NCBI GenBank assembly: GCA_030674185.1
Contig: CM060307.1
Span: 43,513,181-43,577,180, forward strand
Direction of reading: 5' to 3'
Length of the DNA stretch: 64,000 nucleotides
Source: Monoplex corrugatus
Taxonomy: Eukaryota > Mollusca > Gastropoda > Littorinimorpha > Ranellidae
Notes under the pieces: model-generated
Database searches by the model: none
What the model was told of the DNA's origin: nothing
The model's input: only the letters and a program-made list of their open reading frames with translations
Part shown: piece by piece, positions 1 through 9,900 of the stretch
Layout of the letters: each line of letters begins with the position of its first letter
How positions within the stretch are numbered: the stretch's first letter is position 1
Translations under genes and position numbers: made by a program

Positions 1-1
1 G

Positions 2-358
2 TTGGATGACCAAGGCCAGGAATTAAACCATAGTGCCAAGGACATCCACGCTGACGGTTCTGATGCGGATTTTGCACAAGCTCTTAACGCCAAACGTGGA
101 AAACTCAATTTGCCGCCTGCCGGTGCAAAAGAACAATGGGAGAAATTAGATGAGGAACTTGTCCTTAAGCTGAATGCGCTAATAGGGAACAGTACGCTGG
201 AACACAAACTTGACACATACGGAGACATCATATACTCTATCTGCAGGGACACTTATGGAGTGAAGCAGCCAAAGACAAAAACGCCTCCCCAGAAATCCAG
301 AAGACAGCAACAGATGGAGAGCATCCGGAGGGAGAAAGGAAGCTTAAAAAGCGAATGA
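2..358 (+). CDS. N-terminal fragment of the REL-type LINE polyprotein
   Basis: An open frame of 118 codons runs from the window edge and ends at a TGA that overlaps the ATG of the next frame (ATGA at 355-358). The sequence is charged and basic toward its end (KSRRQQQMESIRREK). Reading the next frame upstream gives a continuation with similar basic character (RKLKKRMK), so I think the two frames were one protein split by a single-base indel in the A/G-rich stretch near 335-350. The alternative is a genuine stop-start overlap. The true start is outside the window, so the first Met is not a chosen start. Confidence 0.6.
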   Translation: MDDQGQELNHSAKDIHADGSDADFAQALNAKRGKLNLPPAGAKEQWEKLDEELVLKLNALIGNSTLEHKLDTYGDIIYSICRDTYGVKQPKTKTPPQKSRRQQQMESIRREKGSLKSE

Positions 359-3105
359 AAACTGCCTCAGAATTCGAGAAGCAAGGGCTCCTGGAACTCT
401 GGAAAGATCTGAAGGCCAAACACAATGCTCTCAGCAAAGTGGAATCAGCAAGGCGAAGAAAGAGCAAAAAGAAGAAGACTCAAGATCGTTTCTTCAAAGA
501 TCCCTTTGACTTTGCAAGAAAGCTGTTTGAACAACCCAAATCAGGGACTCTCACAGTGGGCAAGGAAACCCTAGAGCAGCATCTCAGGGAAACATATTCC
601 GATTCTCAGCGCGAGGCACCACTTGAAATCCAGAATCTGGTTTGGCCTGCAGCGCCAGAAGGAAAATTCAATAACAAACCACCAACACTGGATGAAGTGA
701 AGAACGTAGTAAAGAAAGCCAGAGCCAAGTCAGCACCTGGACCAAACGGAATACCATACCTGCTCTACAAGAAATGCCCAAAAGTGCTCGAGTGGCTCCA
801 CAAGATGATTCGATCAGCATGGAGGAACCAGAAGATCAGCGACCAATGGATGAGAGCTGAAGGAGTGTACATTCCGAAGGAGCAGAACTCCAGCAGCATC
901 AATCAGTTCAGGCCAATATCACTTCTGAACGTCGAGGGGAAAATCTTCTTCTCTGTTATGGCAGCAAGATTGACAAAATACCTGACTGAAAACAAGTATC
1001 TGGATATGTCAGTCCAAAAGGGAGGCATACCAGGAATGCCTGGATGCTTGGAACATGCCACGTTGATTTGGGATGCCATCCAAAAAGCAAGAACAGAGAA
1101 GAGAGACATTGACGTAGTTTGGCTTGATCTGGCGAATGCATATGGATCAGTTCCACACGATATGATCCAGCTGGCTCTTGAAATGTATCACATCCCAGAA
1201 AACATCCGAACAATGCTGAGGAAGTATTTCCAAGGGTTCTCAATGCGGTTCTCTACCAAAGAATACACCACGGATTGGATAGACCTAGAGGTGGGCATTG
1301 CAATGGGCTGTGCAATCTCTCCCATACTGTTCGTGTTGGCAATGGAAGTCATCTTGAAAGCTGCAATGAAGAGTTCAGGTCCAGTGAATCTGGGAGATGG
1401 ATACCAGATGCCTCCTCTGAAAGCTTTCATGGATGACACAACAGTCTTGTCCACGGATGAGGAAGAGACACACCAAATCTTAAAGCAGCTGGATGAGCTG
1501 GTGGCCTCTTCAAGAATGAGGTTCAAACCTAAGAAATCCCGAAGTCTCTCACTGCGAAAAGGAAAAGTGGCAGATTCAGTCAAATTCATGGTAGCCAACC
1601 AAGCCATCCCCACTGTCACAGAAGAGCCAGTAAAAAGTCTCGGAAGATGGTATGATGACTCCCTGAAAGACACACAAAGGGGATGTGAAACCAAGCAAAC
1701 AGCAGAAGAAGGCCTGAAGAAAATAGATAACTGCGGACTGCCAGGCAAATACAAAGTCTGGTGTCTACAGTTCATGCTGATACCAAAGCTGCTGTGGCCA
1801 CTGCTAATCTATGACATTTGCACCAGCACAGTCGAAGCAATGGAAGCCAAAATCAACAAATACACAAGAAAATGGCTCGGTGTCCCACCTGGTCTCACTG
1901 ATGTTGCATTCTACTGTCGTCAAGCAATGCTGAAGCTACCTCTGAAATCCATAGTGGAGGAATACAAAGTTGGAAAAGCAAGACTGTTGAGCATGCTGGA
2001 GGAATCGGAGGACAATATCGTGAGAGCAGTTCATCCAAAGCTGAGAACTGGCAGAAAGTGGAAAGTCCAAGAGGCTGTAAACAATGCCAAGAGAAACCTC
2101 AGCATCAAAGAAATAATTGGACACACGCAAACCAACAGACAGGGACTGGGAGCAACAAAAATGCAGTGGTGGTCCAAAGCCAAAGGGAAGGAAAAAAGAG
2201 ACATGATCATACAGGAGTTGAAGGAAGAAGAAGATGTCAAAAGAGTGCAGAAGGCAGTCCAGCAAGGTCAACAGGGGCAATGGACAACATGGGACAGTGC
2301 ACTCCAAAGAAGTCTCAGCTGGAACGATATGTGGCACATGGCTCCTCTAAGGATAAGCTTCCTCCTCAGATCTGTATATGACCTGCTCCCCTCGAATGCA
2401 AACTTAGTGAAATGGGGGAAAGCAGACGACCCAGCATGTCCGCTCTGTCAGAAGAAACAAACAGTGGAACATGTCCTAAGCTCTTGCAAAGTAGCGCTAG
2501 CCCAAGGAAGGTATACATGGAGGCACAACCAAGTTCTGAAAGTGATCACAGATGTGGTTAGCGAAAAAACCATGACCCCAAACGCACCAATTGCTATGAC
2601 AACGTTCTACAAAGCAGGAGGGAAACAGGTCTGGCCCGAAAGGGCTATGACAACCAGCACATTGCCAAAGGGTCTTCTGGATGGAGCAGTCGACTGGGAG
2701 TGTACAGCAGACCTCCCAGAGTGGAGAAATTACCCAGATGTCATCAGCAAGACAGGCATGAGACCAGACATCGCTCTCCACTCTGACTCCTCGAAACAAG
2801 TGATTCTGATAGAACTCACTGTGCCATACGAAAGCAGAATGGAAGAAGCACATATCTACAAGACCGAAAAATACGCCGGTCTTGCCAGCACCCTGAAGAA
2901 AGCAGGTCTGCGGGTCAAAATCTTCGCCATAGAGGTCGGGGCAAGAGGGTTTGTGGGCACCTCCGCTTATGACCTCATGAAACAACTCGCCATTTCTGGG
3001 AAGAAGAGGACTAGAGCCCTTAAAGCGATGTCAGAGGCAGCAGAAAGGAGCTCAAGCTGGATCTGGGCAAGGAGGAACGAAAAAAGTGAACTTCATAAGG
3101 ATTAA
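355..3105 (+). CDS. Reverse transcriptase - REL endonuclease protein of LINE
   Basis: A 916-codon frame. The RT domain is recognised from SAPGPNGIPYLLYK (RT block 1), FRPISLLNVEGK, the first catalytic Asp in VVWLDLANAYGSVPH, GCAISPILF, and the catalytic box FMDD at about residues 358-361 (Met replaces the common Ala). A CCHC knuckle of spacing C-X2-C-X7-H-X4-C starts near residue 695 (CPLCQKKQ...). Downstream, RPD at about 803-805 and a Glu at about 820 (VILIELTVPYE) fit the PD-(D/E)XK-like nuclease that nicks target DNA in R2-type elements. The protein would bind its own transcript, cut the target and prime reverse transcription there. It is intact from RT to stop; activity cannot be judged because the 5' part is missing. 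Confidence 0.88.
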   Translation: MKTASEFEKQGLLELWKDLKAKHNALSKVESARRRKSKKKKTQDRFFKDPFDFARKLFEQPKSGTLTVGKETLEQHLRETYSDSQREAPLEIQNLVWPAAPEGKFNNKPPTLDEVKNVVKKARAKSAPGPNGIPYLLYKKCPKVLEWLHKMIRSAWRNQKISDQWMRAEGVYIPKEQNSSSINQFRPISLLNVEGKIFFSVMAARLTKYLTENKYLDMSVQKGGIPGMPGCLEHATLIWDAIQKARTEKRDIDVVWLDLANAYGSVPHDMIQLALEMYHIPENIRTMLRKYFQGFSMRFSTKEYTTDWIDLEVGIAMGCAISPILFVLAMEVILKAAMKSSGPVNLGDGYQMPPLKAFMDDTTVLSTDEEETHQILKQLDELVASSRMRFKPKKSRSLSLRKGKVADSVKFMVANQAIPTVTEEPVKSLGRWYDDSLKDTQRGCETKQTAEEGLKKIDNCGLPGKYKVWCLQFMLIPKLLWPLLIYDICTSTVEAMEAKINKYTRKWLGVPPGLTDVAFYCRQAMLKLPLKSIVEEYKVGKARLLSMLEESEDNIVRAVHPKLRTGRKWKVQEAVNNAKRNLSIKEIIGHTQTNRQGLGATKMQWWSKAKGKEKRDMIIQELKEEEDVKRVQKAVQQGQQGQWTTWDSALQRSLSWNDMWHMAPLRISFLLRSVYDLLPSNANLVKWGKADDPACPLCQKKQTVEHVLSSCKVALAQGRYTWRHNQVLKVITDVVSEKTMTPNAPIAMTTFYKAGGKQVWPERAMTTSTLPKGLLDGAVDWECTADLPEWRNYPDVISKTGMRPDIALHSDSSKQVILIELTVPYESRMEEAHIYKTEKYAGLASTLKKAGLRVKIFAIEVGARGFVGTSAYDLMKQLAISGKKRTRALKAMSEAAERSSSWIWARRNEKSELHKD

Positions 3106-3119
3106 ATTCCCTACAGATG

Positions 3120-3217
3120 ATGTGTGCCCCGTTAGCACATTGGTAAAACCGCGTACCGCAGTTCTGAAGCGCAGAATCGCCCAGGTTCGATCCCCGGCGT
3201 GGGAAAAAAAAAAAAAT
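3120..3217 (+). repeat. tRNA-like 3' tail of the REL LINE plus A13
   Basis: Fifteen bases after the LINE stop codon comes a tRNA-like sequence. An A-box-like TAGCACATTGG is at 3133-3143 and a perfect B box GGTTCGATCCC at 3184-3194, with a T-arm that pairs at 4 of 5 positions. The 3' end (CGGCGTGGGA) resembles the end of a tRNA-Glu-type molecule, but the 5' acceptor strand and the anticodon stem do not fold well, so it is not a functional tRNA gene. It is followed directly by 13 A (3204-3216). It could be part of the LINE 3' UTR, a fused SINE head, or the remains of a tRNA gene used as target. Confidence 0.6.
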
Positions 3218-3231
3218 AGACAACAGCAGAA

Positions 3232-6200
3232 GGGCATCCAGGAGTCATGACCTGGATGTGGCCCGGCCCCCCGAGAGTGTAAGGAATTCAGGGCCGAAAC
3301 ACTTGTCTAAAGGGGGTTACTTCTCTGAAGACCTTCTGTTGTCTAGCTCTCCCTAGAGTTTCTTTCTACCTGATTGACTTTGTTTCTCTTTATGTCCGGG
3401 GCTATTTCGGTTTTTGTTATACCGAAAAGTGCTATTTTTTCATTCATAGCAATATGTATATCATGATGTGTTAATATATATTGTTTTACATTCTTCCAAA
3501 AGGGCCATAGTTTTGGACATGTGTAGAATGCATGCTCGATATAATCTACCTCTTGGCACCAGAGGCATTTGTTTGTGTTGGTGACACCCATTTTTTTGTA
3601 GTAGAATGTTTGTAGGATATATGTTATGCAGGAACTTGAAGTGGAGTAATCTCAGCCGAGATTCCTTTGTGCATTTGTATGCGGTGGAGAAGTAGTCTTG
3701 TATATTGATGTCTAACTTGCGCTTCCAAAAATTGGTTGCACATATTTCATGGTTTTGTTTTACAGAGAATACTTTCATGATTTGTTTGTTTGATAGTGAG
3801 GTTAGATTTCCGCCCTCTGTCATGATGTTGTTTGGAATTTCGTCTCTGTTAGCGTCGTTATTGAGTTTGTGTTTCCATGTGCGTGGAAGGCAGTTAACAA
3901 CTGCGTTGTATTCGAAGAGTAATGTTGGGCTGGGGCCTATCTTCTGTTCTATTTCTCTATAGGTCATCATGTTTCCATTTAGCCAGAGATCTTGCAGAAA
4001 AAAAACCCGGATGTGCTCCATTGCAAGAAAAATAATGGCTTTCCTTTGTATAGTATATTTTTGTTGTTCCACAGAGGTTCTGTTTTCACTTTCTCTGTCA
4101 ATCTATTTTTGTTAAAGATGGAAACTGTTTTAATTACGTCTTTCCAGAAGATTGATCTTACCTGTTCAATTGCTTAATGTCTTTAGGTGAAACATTACAG
4201 TTGAACACGCAGTGGCTGTTCTCAAAGGGGGAAATGTTCTGTTTAGCCAGGATGCTCCATGACGAGTGTGTTTGTGAAAGGAGTTTGGCTGCCCATTTTA
4301 CTAGAAACATTTGTTGCTGGTGTTCGATATTTATCATTGATAGTCCTCCTTCTTCTTTTTCGAGGCTGAGGACACCCCTTTTTACCTTTTCAAATGCTTT
4401 TTTGTTGTTGAACTTCTTTTTCCAAAGGAATCTATTCATTATTGTATTTATGTAGTTCAGCGTATTGGCTGGTATCGACGCTACTTGTAATACATGTGAG
4501 AACTGTGCAAGTAGAAATGTTTTTGAGAGAATAATTTTTCCATACAGGAAGGGTTTCTGTGTTCCCATCTTTTTATCATTCTGATCATTTTCTCTATCTT
4601 GGGTTTCCAGTTATCTTCTATTTCAGATATTTCTTTGTCTGCTGAGTAGTATATGCCTTGGAGTTTTAGTTTACCAGATTTCATGGGTATGTCATTAACC
4701 TTTCCAGCTTCATGTCTTCTTGATCCTAGCCATATACCTTCTGGTTTACTTTCATTTAGCTTTAAGCCTGAGAATTCTTCGAATTGTTCTATGATGTTGG
4801 TGGCTATCTGTATGTCGTTTTAATTTTTTAGAGTTAAAGTTGTATCATCTGCAAATTGTTTGATTTTGAATATATTTTGTACATCATCTTCATTGTCATA
4901 TTGTCTCAGTTTGATTCCTTGTATGTCTTTATTATGGCGAATTCGAATAGCAAGGACTTCCTCTGCCATGACAAAAAGAAGAGGGCTAAGAGGACATCCT
5001 TGTCGAATTCTTCGTTCTGTTGGGAACCAGTCAGAGAGCCAGCCACCATTCTGAATACTGCTTTCTGTGTTTTCCATCACAGTTGTCACAAAAGTTTTGA
5101 ATCTTGGACCAAACTGGAAAATATTTAATGCCTCCTTAATACAGTTTTTAGAGATGGTGTCAAAGGCTTCAGAAAAGTCTAGGGCTTTTAGGACGCCTGG
5201 CTGGTTGGTATTATCCAAGTATTTTGTGAGATCGTCAAAGATCGTTTAATGATCTGCTATGTTTCTGTCTTTGATGAAACCGATTTGATCTGTACTGATC
5301 ACAGTCGTGATTACCTTTTGGAGTCAAGTGGCTGGTGCCTTTGTAAGAATTTTGTAGTCGGTGTTTGTTCAGGTAATGGGTCTGTAATTTGCCAGGTTGT
5401 TCTTGTCTAAGTTTTTGCCTTTGTGGATGTGTTATTATACATTTCTCATTGTGAAAGATAGCTCTCCGTGTTCTATGCCATCTATTATGCAATTAAACAG
5501 AGGCACTTTCAATTTATCCCACAATTTTGTTTATAGAATGCTGGTGTTAGACCATCGCTACCAGGGGCAGAATCTTGGTAAAGTTCCCTGAGGGCTTGCA
5601 AAAGATCTTCTAGTGTTATCATTCTGTCACACTCTTCCCGTTCCTCAGCAGTAAGAACTGGAAAGTGCTCATCTGTCAAAAACTGGTCTTGCATTCTCCA
5701 CCTTCTGTTAGGGGATGTGTTTTATTTGTACATTTTTTCATAGTGTTTTTTAATGTCTGTTACTATTCTTTGTGGGTTGTCAATCTTTATTTGCTGTGTT
5801 TGTAAGGTTGATATAGTACCTGCGACTCCTTGTATTTTTTCTAATCGTAGAAAGTATTTGGTATTTTTTCCCCCATCTTCAATCCATTTTGTTCTTGATC
5901 TGATCTGGGCTCCTCTTACCTCTTTGATTTCTTGCAGTTCAATTTTTTTTTCAGTTGTATTTGTCGTATGGTTTCCTTGTTATCAGGGTCTTGGATGAGA
6001 GTTTTTCAAAGTCATTTAGTCTTCTGATTTTTGTTTGTGTACTTTGGGACTGGCTTTTAATTGTTTTTGAGTATGCTATACAAAACGATTTATATTTCAC
6101 TTTAAACATTTCCCAGGTTGTTTGTGGATTTTCGTCTGTATACTGCGCTATATGATCATCAAATAATTTGTTTCTGAGACGAATGTTTCATCTGAGATTA

Positions 6201-6375
6201 ATGAGTTATTGAATTTCCAGTAATCTGGGCCTCTCTTGAAATTATTTGCACTGATGAGTATTTTCACAAGTTTGTGGTCTGAATGAGGAAATAATTCTAT
6301 ATCTGCTTTTTGGGCGAGTGCTAATGAGGAAGTGTCGCAGAATATGTAATCTATTCTTCTAGCTGACTTGTATCA
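3232..6375 (-). mobile_element. Tx1/L1-like non-LTR retrotransposon, decayed, 5'-truncated
   Basis: Read on the minus strand from 6375, the sequence encodes the end of an APE-type endonuclease (RRIDYIF and, further on, the SDHKLV catalytic motif near 6275-6250), then RT block 1 (SAPGSDGLTPAFYK, about 5560), the RT core with AFDTIS, RQGCPLSPLLF and the FADDTTL box (4820-5218), a connection region (4158-4684), and a C-terminal knuckle CLWCQ...H...C of spacing C-X2-C-X7-H-X4-C (about 3500-3560). Many frameshifts and stops separate these pieces, so it is a pseudogene copy. The 5' edge falls inside the endonuclease, as expected for incomplete target-primed reverse transcription. The 3' edge abuts the A-tail of the LINE at 1-3217. 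Clade assignment to Tx1/L1 is by overall look only. Confidence 0.8.
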
Positions 6376-6663
6376 GTGTTGTGTCATTGGCTATTATTTG
6401 TTTATTATTTACTTAGGGGTGGACCTAGGAAAAGTGTGTGCCGGGGGGGGGGGGGAGGGATTGAGACGCACGTTTACACATTTACTACGATAGTAGACTA
6501 TCGAGTCCGTTTCATTTCGTCCTCTCGAAACGTGCTGTCGAAACGGCTCGTGTTTACACACTGATTAAGAATCTGAGGCAATTTTGCATTACGAAAAAAG
6601 GTGGTCTAATGTGGAAGCTTTTCTTTTTACATTATTATTTGAATATATGTAGGCCTATCCCCC

Positions 6664-6695
<32 letters not shown>

Positions 6696-6948
6696 CTCAC
6701 TGGAAGACTCTTCAGACACAACTAAAATCTACACGTTCTAAGCACACGGCAATCTAGTACGTCTTTATAAAATGAACATGACAGATCTTTCTGGGCAAAC
6801 CGACAATTTAAGATGGTAGCAAAAAGTCGGCTCTTCCCACGGCTTAACCATGACTTGAGTTTACGACGCTGCCGTCAAACGCTACGAATGCCGTAAAACG
6901 CCGCGTGTTTAAGACACAGAATTAATTGCCCCTGAGCCAACTTGCACG
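6376..6948 (+). promoter_or_regulatory. Presumed DUSP11 upstream region and 5' UTR
   Basis: This gene-free stretch separates the Tx1-like LINE from the proposed DUSP11 start. It contains a G run near 6440-6455, a C13/T24 tract at 6659-6695 and, closer to the start, a CpG-richer segment (about 6830-6910). A TATA-like TTATAAAA lies near 6765 and an AAGATGG near 6811. No transcription start can be fixed from sequence. An in-frame TAA lies about 12 codons upstream of the ATG, which limits the coding start to 6949 if exon 1 is right. Confidence 0.3.
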
Positions 6949-6965
6949 ATGCCACCGCCTGACAG
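6949..6965 (+). CDS. DUSP11: DUSP11 coding exon 1 (proposed)
   Basis: Seventeen coding bases encode Met-Pro-Pro-Pro-Asp plus two bases of an Arg codon, followed by a strong donor GTAAGC at 6966. Joined to exon 2 this gives PPDRWQAY, matching the family's conserved P-(D/E)-R-W before the phosphatase fold. An upstream in-frame stop supports this ATG. The exon is very short and the distance to exon 2 (5.7 kb) is long, so an alternative first exon is possible. Confidence 0.6.
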
Positions 6966-9900
6966 GTAAGCCTTTGAACGGACAACTGTTTCATTGCACT
7001 ATTATTGAATCATACTCATGATGACGTTAACCAGTCATTGATTCAAAGAATCACACTGTGATGTTAAGTAATCCTGTGATGGGTCATAATTATTGATGAT
7101 ATTCTCTTCATAGATTTGATACTCTGAATCGTCGCAAGTCAAAAAGCCTGAATCAGTAAATCGAAACTATCTAAAAAAACCTAAGTAGGGTAAACTGATC
7201 TGAATCCGACCGATTTTGGCACAAGGTACGGGTTTTGTGGCGTGTCTTCATAAATATTTCGTAGATGACTAGTTAGAACAGCTTGATGCCTATAGCAGAC
7301 TTTCTCATTTCTGTGATTGATTTCTGGGCTTTACAAAGTTATAACTATAAGCCATAATAAGGGGTACCATAGTCATACAATATGCTAAAGAAAGAAGTAA
7401 GGGTACATGATCTAAATTCCGACCAGGTGGATGTAAAATCCAACCAGGGGGTGATCTAATCCTCGACCAGCATGAATACGGCCAAGTCATTGCACATTAT
7501 TTGATTAACAAATGATGTATCAATCAAAAACAACAAAGAGAGTTAGTTACTGTTGGAACAGTGTACGCCTTGATGATTTTCATCAGTGTTTTCCACATCT
7601 ACTGCGTCTGCCAACGATCGACATCTTTTCCTGTTGCATACTTTTTAGAAAGGCAGTGTGGACAGTGCTTCAGTGCGTGAAGTAGGCTATGTAGATCTAA
7701 GTTGCTGCCATCTCTCACACCCACACACATGTGTGTGCTCGCAAGCGATTGTGAGATAGAACAAGCAAGAGAGAGCTAAAAGGAAAGAGAGAAAGAGAGA
7801 GGGGGAGAAAGAGAGACAGTGGAGTATTCAAGCCTGATGTAATGTCCGATCAACCAAATCCTGCCATTTCATGAGAGGAACTGATGTAAATAATATGCCA
7901 AACCTAAAACTAGGTTCTGCAGCTCATATTTAGGAATAAGGCATGTTATTTTGTAAACAGCGAATCAGTTCTCTATCAACAGTATCGGTTTGTTGAGACA
8001 AGGGATCAGCGAGCGATCACGTGAAAAGTCGCTATGACATGCGTGGTGCGCGGAAGCAGGCAGGTTGGTGTGGCCTTCAACGTTGCACTGTGTCATAATT
8101 TTAAAAATATTTTTACTTTCATTGGCAAATCTTAGAAATTTGGTTATTCCCTAAACTGAAACAGTTTTTTTCACCTATTTTCAGTAACACTAACAGGAGT
8201 GACTGTTCTTACGGTTTTGTTAGGCAAACCCGGATATCAGTCAGATTTTACATCACCCTAAAATCGGTCGGTTTTTAGATCAGTTTACTTTAAAACTAAA
8301 GGTTAAGTTAGTAAGTAAAGTATTGTATACTATGGAGTATAGACAGTATAGTATAGCCTAGTAAAAAAAAAAGGCCAATTCAGGACCTTGGCAGCTCATA
8401 TATTTATGTGCAGGCTTAATCCTTTGACTCCTGCACCCTGTCTACCAGCATCCTGTATTGTCATCCAATGATCCATGCTAGCAAAGCAAAAACTTAACCC
8501 TTTGACTACCTCACCCTATCCACCAACTTCATGCAGGAAGCTGATGGATAGGGTGAAGGAATAAAAGGGTTAAATTTTTGTAGTTGGGGGATAGGGTGTA
8601 GGAGTCAAAAGGTTAAGGCTTGTGCATTGATCACCATCACATGGCATCTGTGACGTTAGTGCATATGGAATTCATTGTGAGTGCGGAGAGGTCATCTTCA
8701 TCTTGAGAAACTGAAACTGTATTATGTATAGGCCTTAAAGGGCTCCAAATGACATTCGATCTAGATCAAGATTTGAGATATGAACTCATAAATTATCGAT
8801 AATTTAAATAGATCTAGATCATGGTTACATGTCAAGTTGCTATATCATGCCAAACCTTCAAATGAACAACAGCAGTGACTGGAGTGAGCGTTCCACTTGC
8901 TCGTGTACAAATATTCCGCTGATAAACTCGAAATAAGTAGTAGTAGGCCTCCCTCAGTCATGACTGACCATGGACAAAGTACATCCGTTCTAATATCTAG
9001 ATGGGCTGTCTGCTTGGTCCAAGCAGCGTCGCTGTGACTGAACAGACCAATGCGAGAGAGGCAGTCCTTCGCAGCGGTCGCATGTTTATGCTACACTTCA
9101 TTTTCAAACAAGAACTTAGATCTGAAACACAAGGTAGGGTAATAGGAGGTTATGTATGTATGTGTGTTTGGGATGGAGCTTCAAATATTGACAGTAAACA
9201 AGCAGAAAAAAATGGGAGGGGTGAGTTGGAAAAGACATTACATCAGACATGAATGAGTGGGAAGAGAAAGAAATGGGGAAGATTGATGAAAATGACACAG
9301 GGAGGGATGGTGGTGGGGAGACTGCTGGAGAAGTAACGAAAGAGCCATTGAAAAAGAAAGTGAAATTGTCCATCACAGAAAGACAGAAAAAGAAACAGAG
9401 AGAGGAAATTTCAAAATTGTCTGTTCCACAGACTGTAATCTGTGTTGTATGACTGATCATGTTTGATATTGTGTTACAAATATAGTGTGTGGAAAATGCA
9501 TTGAAAAAGAAATTGCAAGAATAAAACAAAGAGAAAGAGACAACAACAAAAAACAAAAAACAAAACATCAACATCAGCAAACCACCCATGTAGGCCATGT
9601 GCACTTTTTTAAAATATGAGAACTAGAAGAAAAAAGAAAAACAAAAGGTACCCCATCATGTCCATGTACATGCATGCAGCTGAGGTCTATTTTTATCAGA
9701 AAAAAACAACAGGTTTACTGTTGGAATGATGACTTCAGTTATACTAGCCTGATTTTGTTTGAATGATAGATTGATTGATATTATCTAGTGGCAGGCCAAA
9801 ATTTCATATTATTCACAGAGGAGTGAAATATATGAAAAAAAGTCTGAAAGAGGAATATGAAATAAATACAAAACAGAAAGAGTTTTGTTTCTGTCTTTCT

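Larger units (their letters stand above)
1..3217 (+). mobile_element. Non-LTR retrotransposon with restriction-enzyme-like endonuclease, 5' end outside window
   Basis: This is the 3' part of a LINE on the + strand. It contains an N-terminal fragment (2-358), a long RT plus endonuclease frame (355-3105), a short 3' UTR, a tRNA-like segment (about 3120-3203) and a run of 13 A. A C-terminal Cys/His knuckle followed by an R-P-D...E nuclease signature, with no APE domain seen, places it with the REL-endonuclease lineages (R2/R4/NeSL/Hero-like) by established family architecture; the exact clade is not determined. The main frame is open for 916 codons, so this copy is young compared with the other LINEs in the window. 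The element begins upstream of base 1. Confidence 0.85.

Noticed and set aside
1..3105. Host gene encoding a nuclease
   Set aside because: RT boxes precede the nuclease-like domain and an A-tail follows; it is a retrotransposon.
3133..3203. tRNA gene after the REL LINE
   Set aside because: The B box is good, but the acceptor and anticodon stems do not pair, and it is fused to the LINE 3' UTR and an A-tail. Annotated as tRNA-like tail instead.
9249..9452. Lys/Glu-rich 67-codon frame in DUSP11 intron 1
   Set aside because: Composition follows A/G-rich DNA. Considered as an alternative DUSP11 N-terminus, but it lacks the P-(D/E)-R-W lead-in and a fitting donor.
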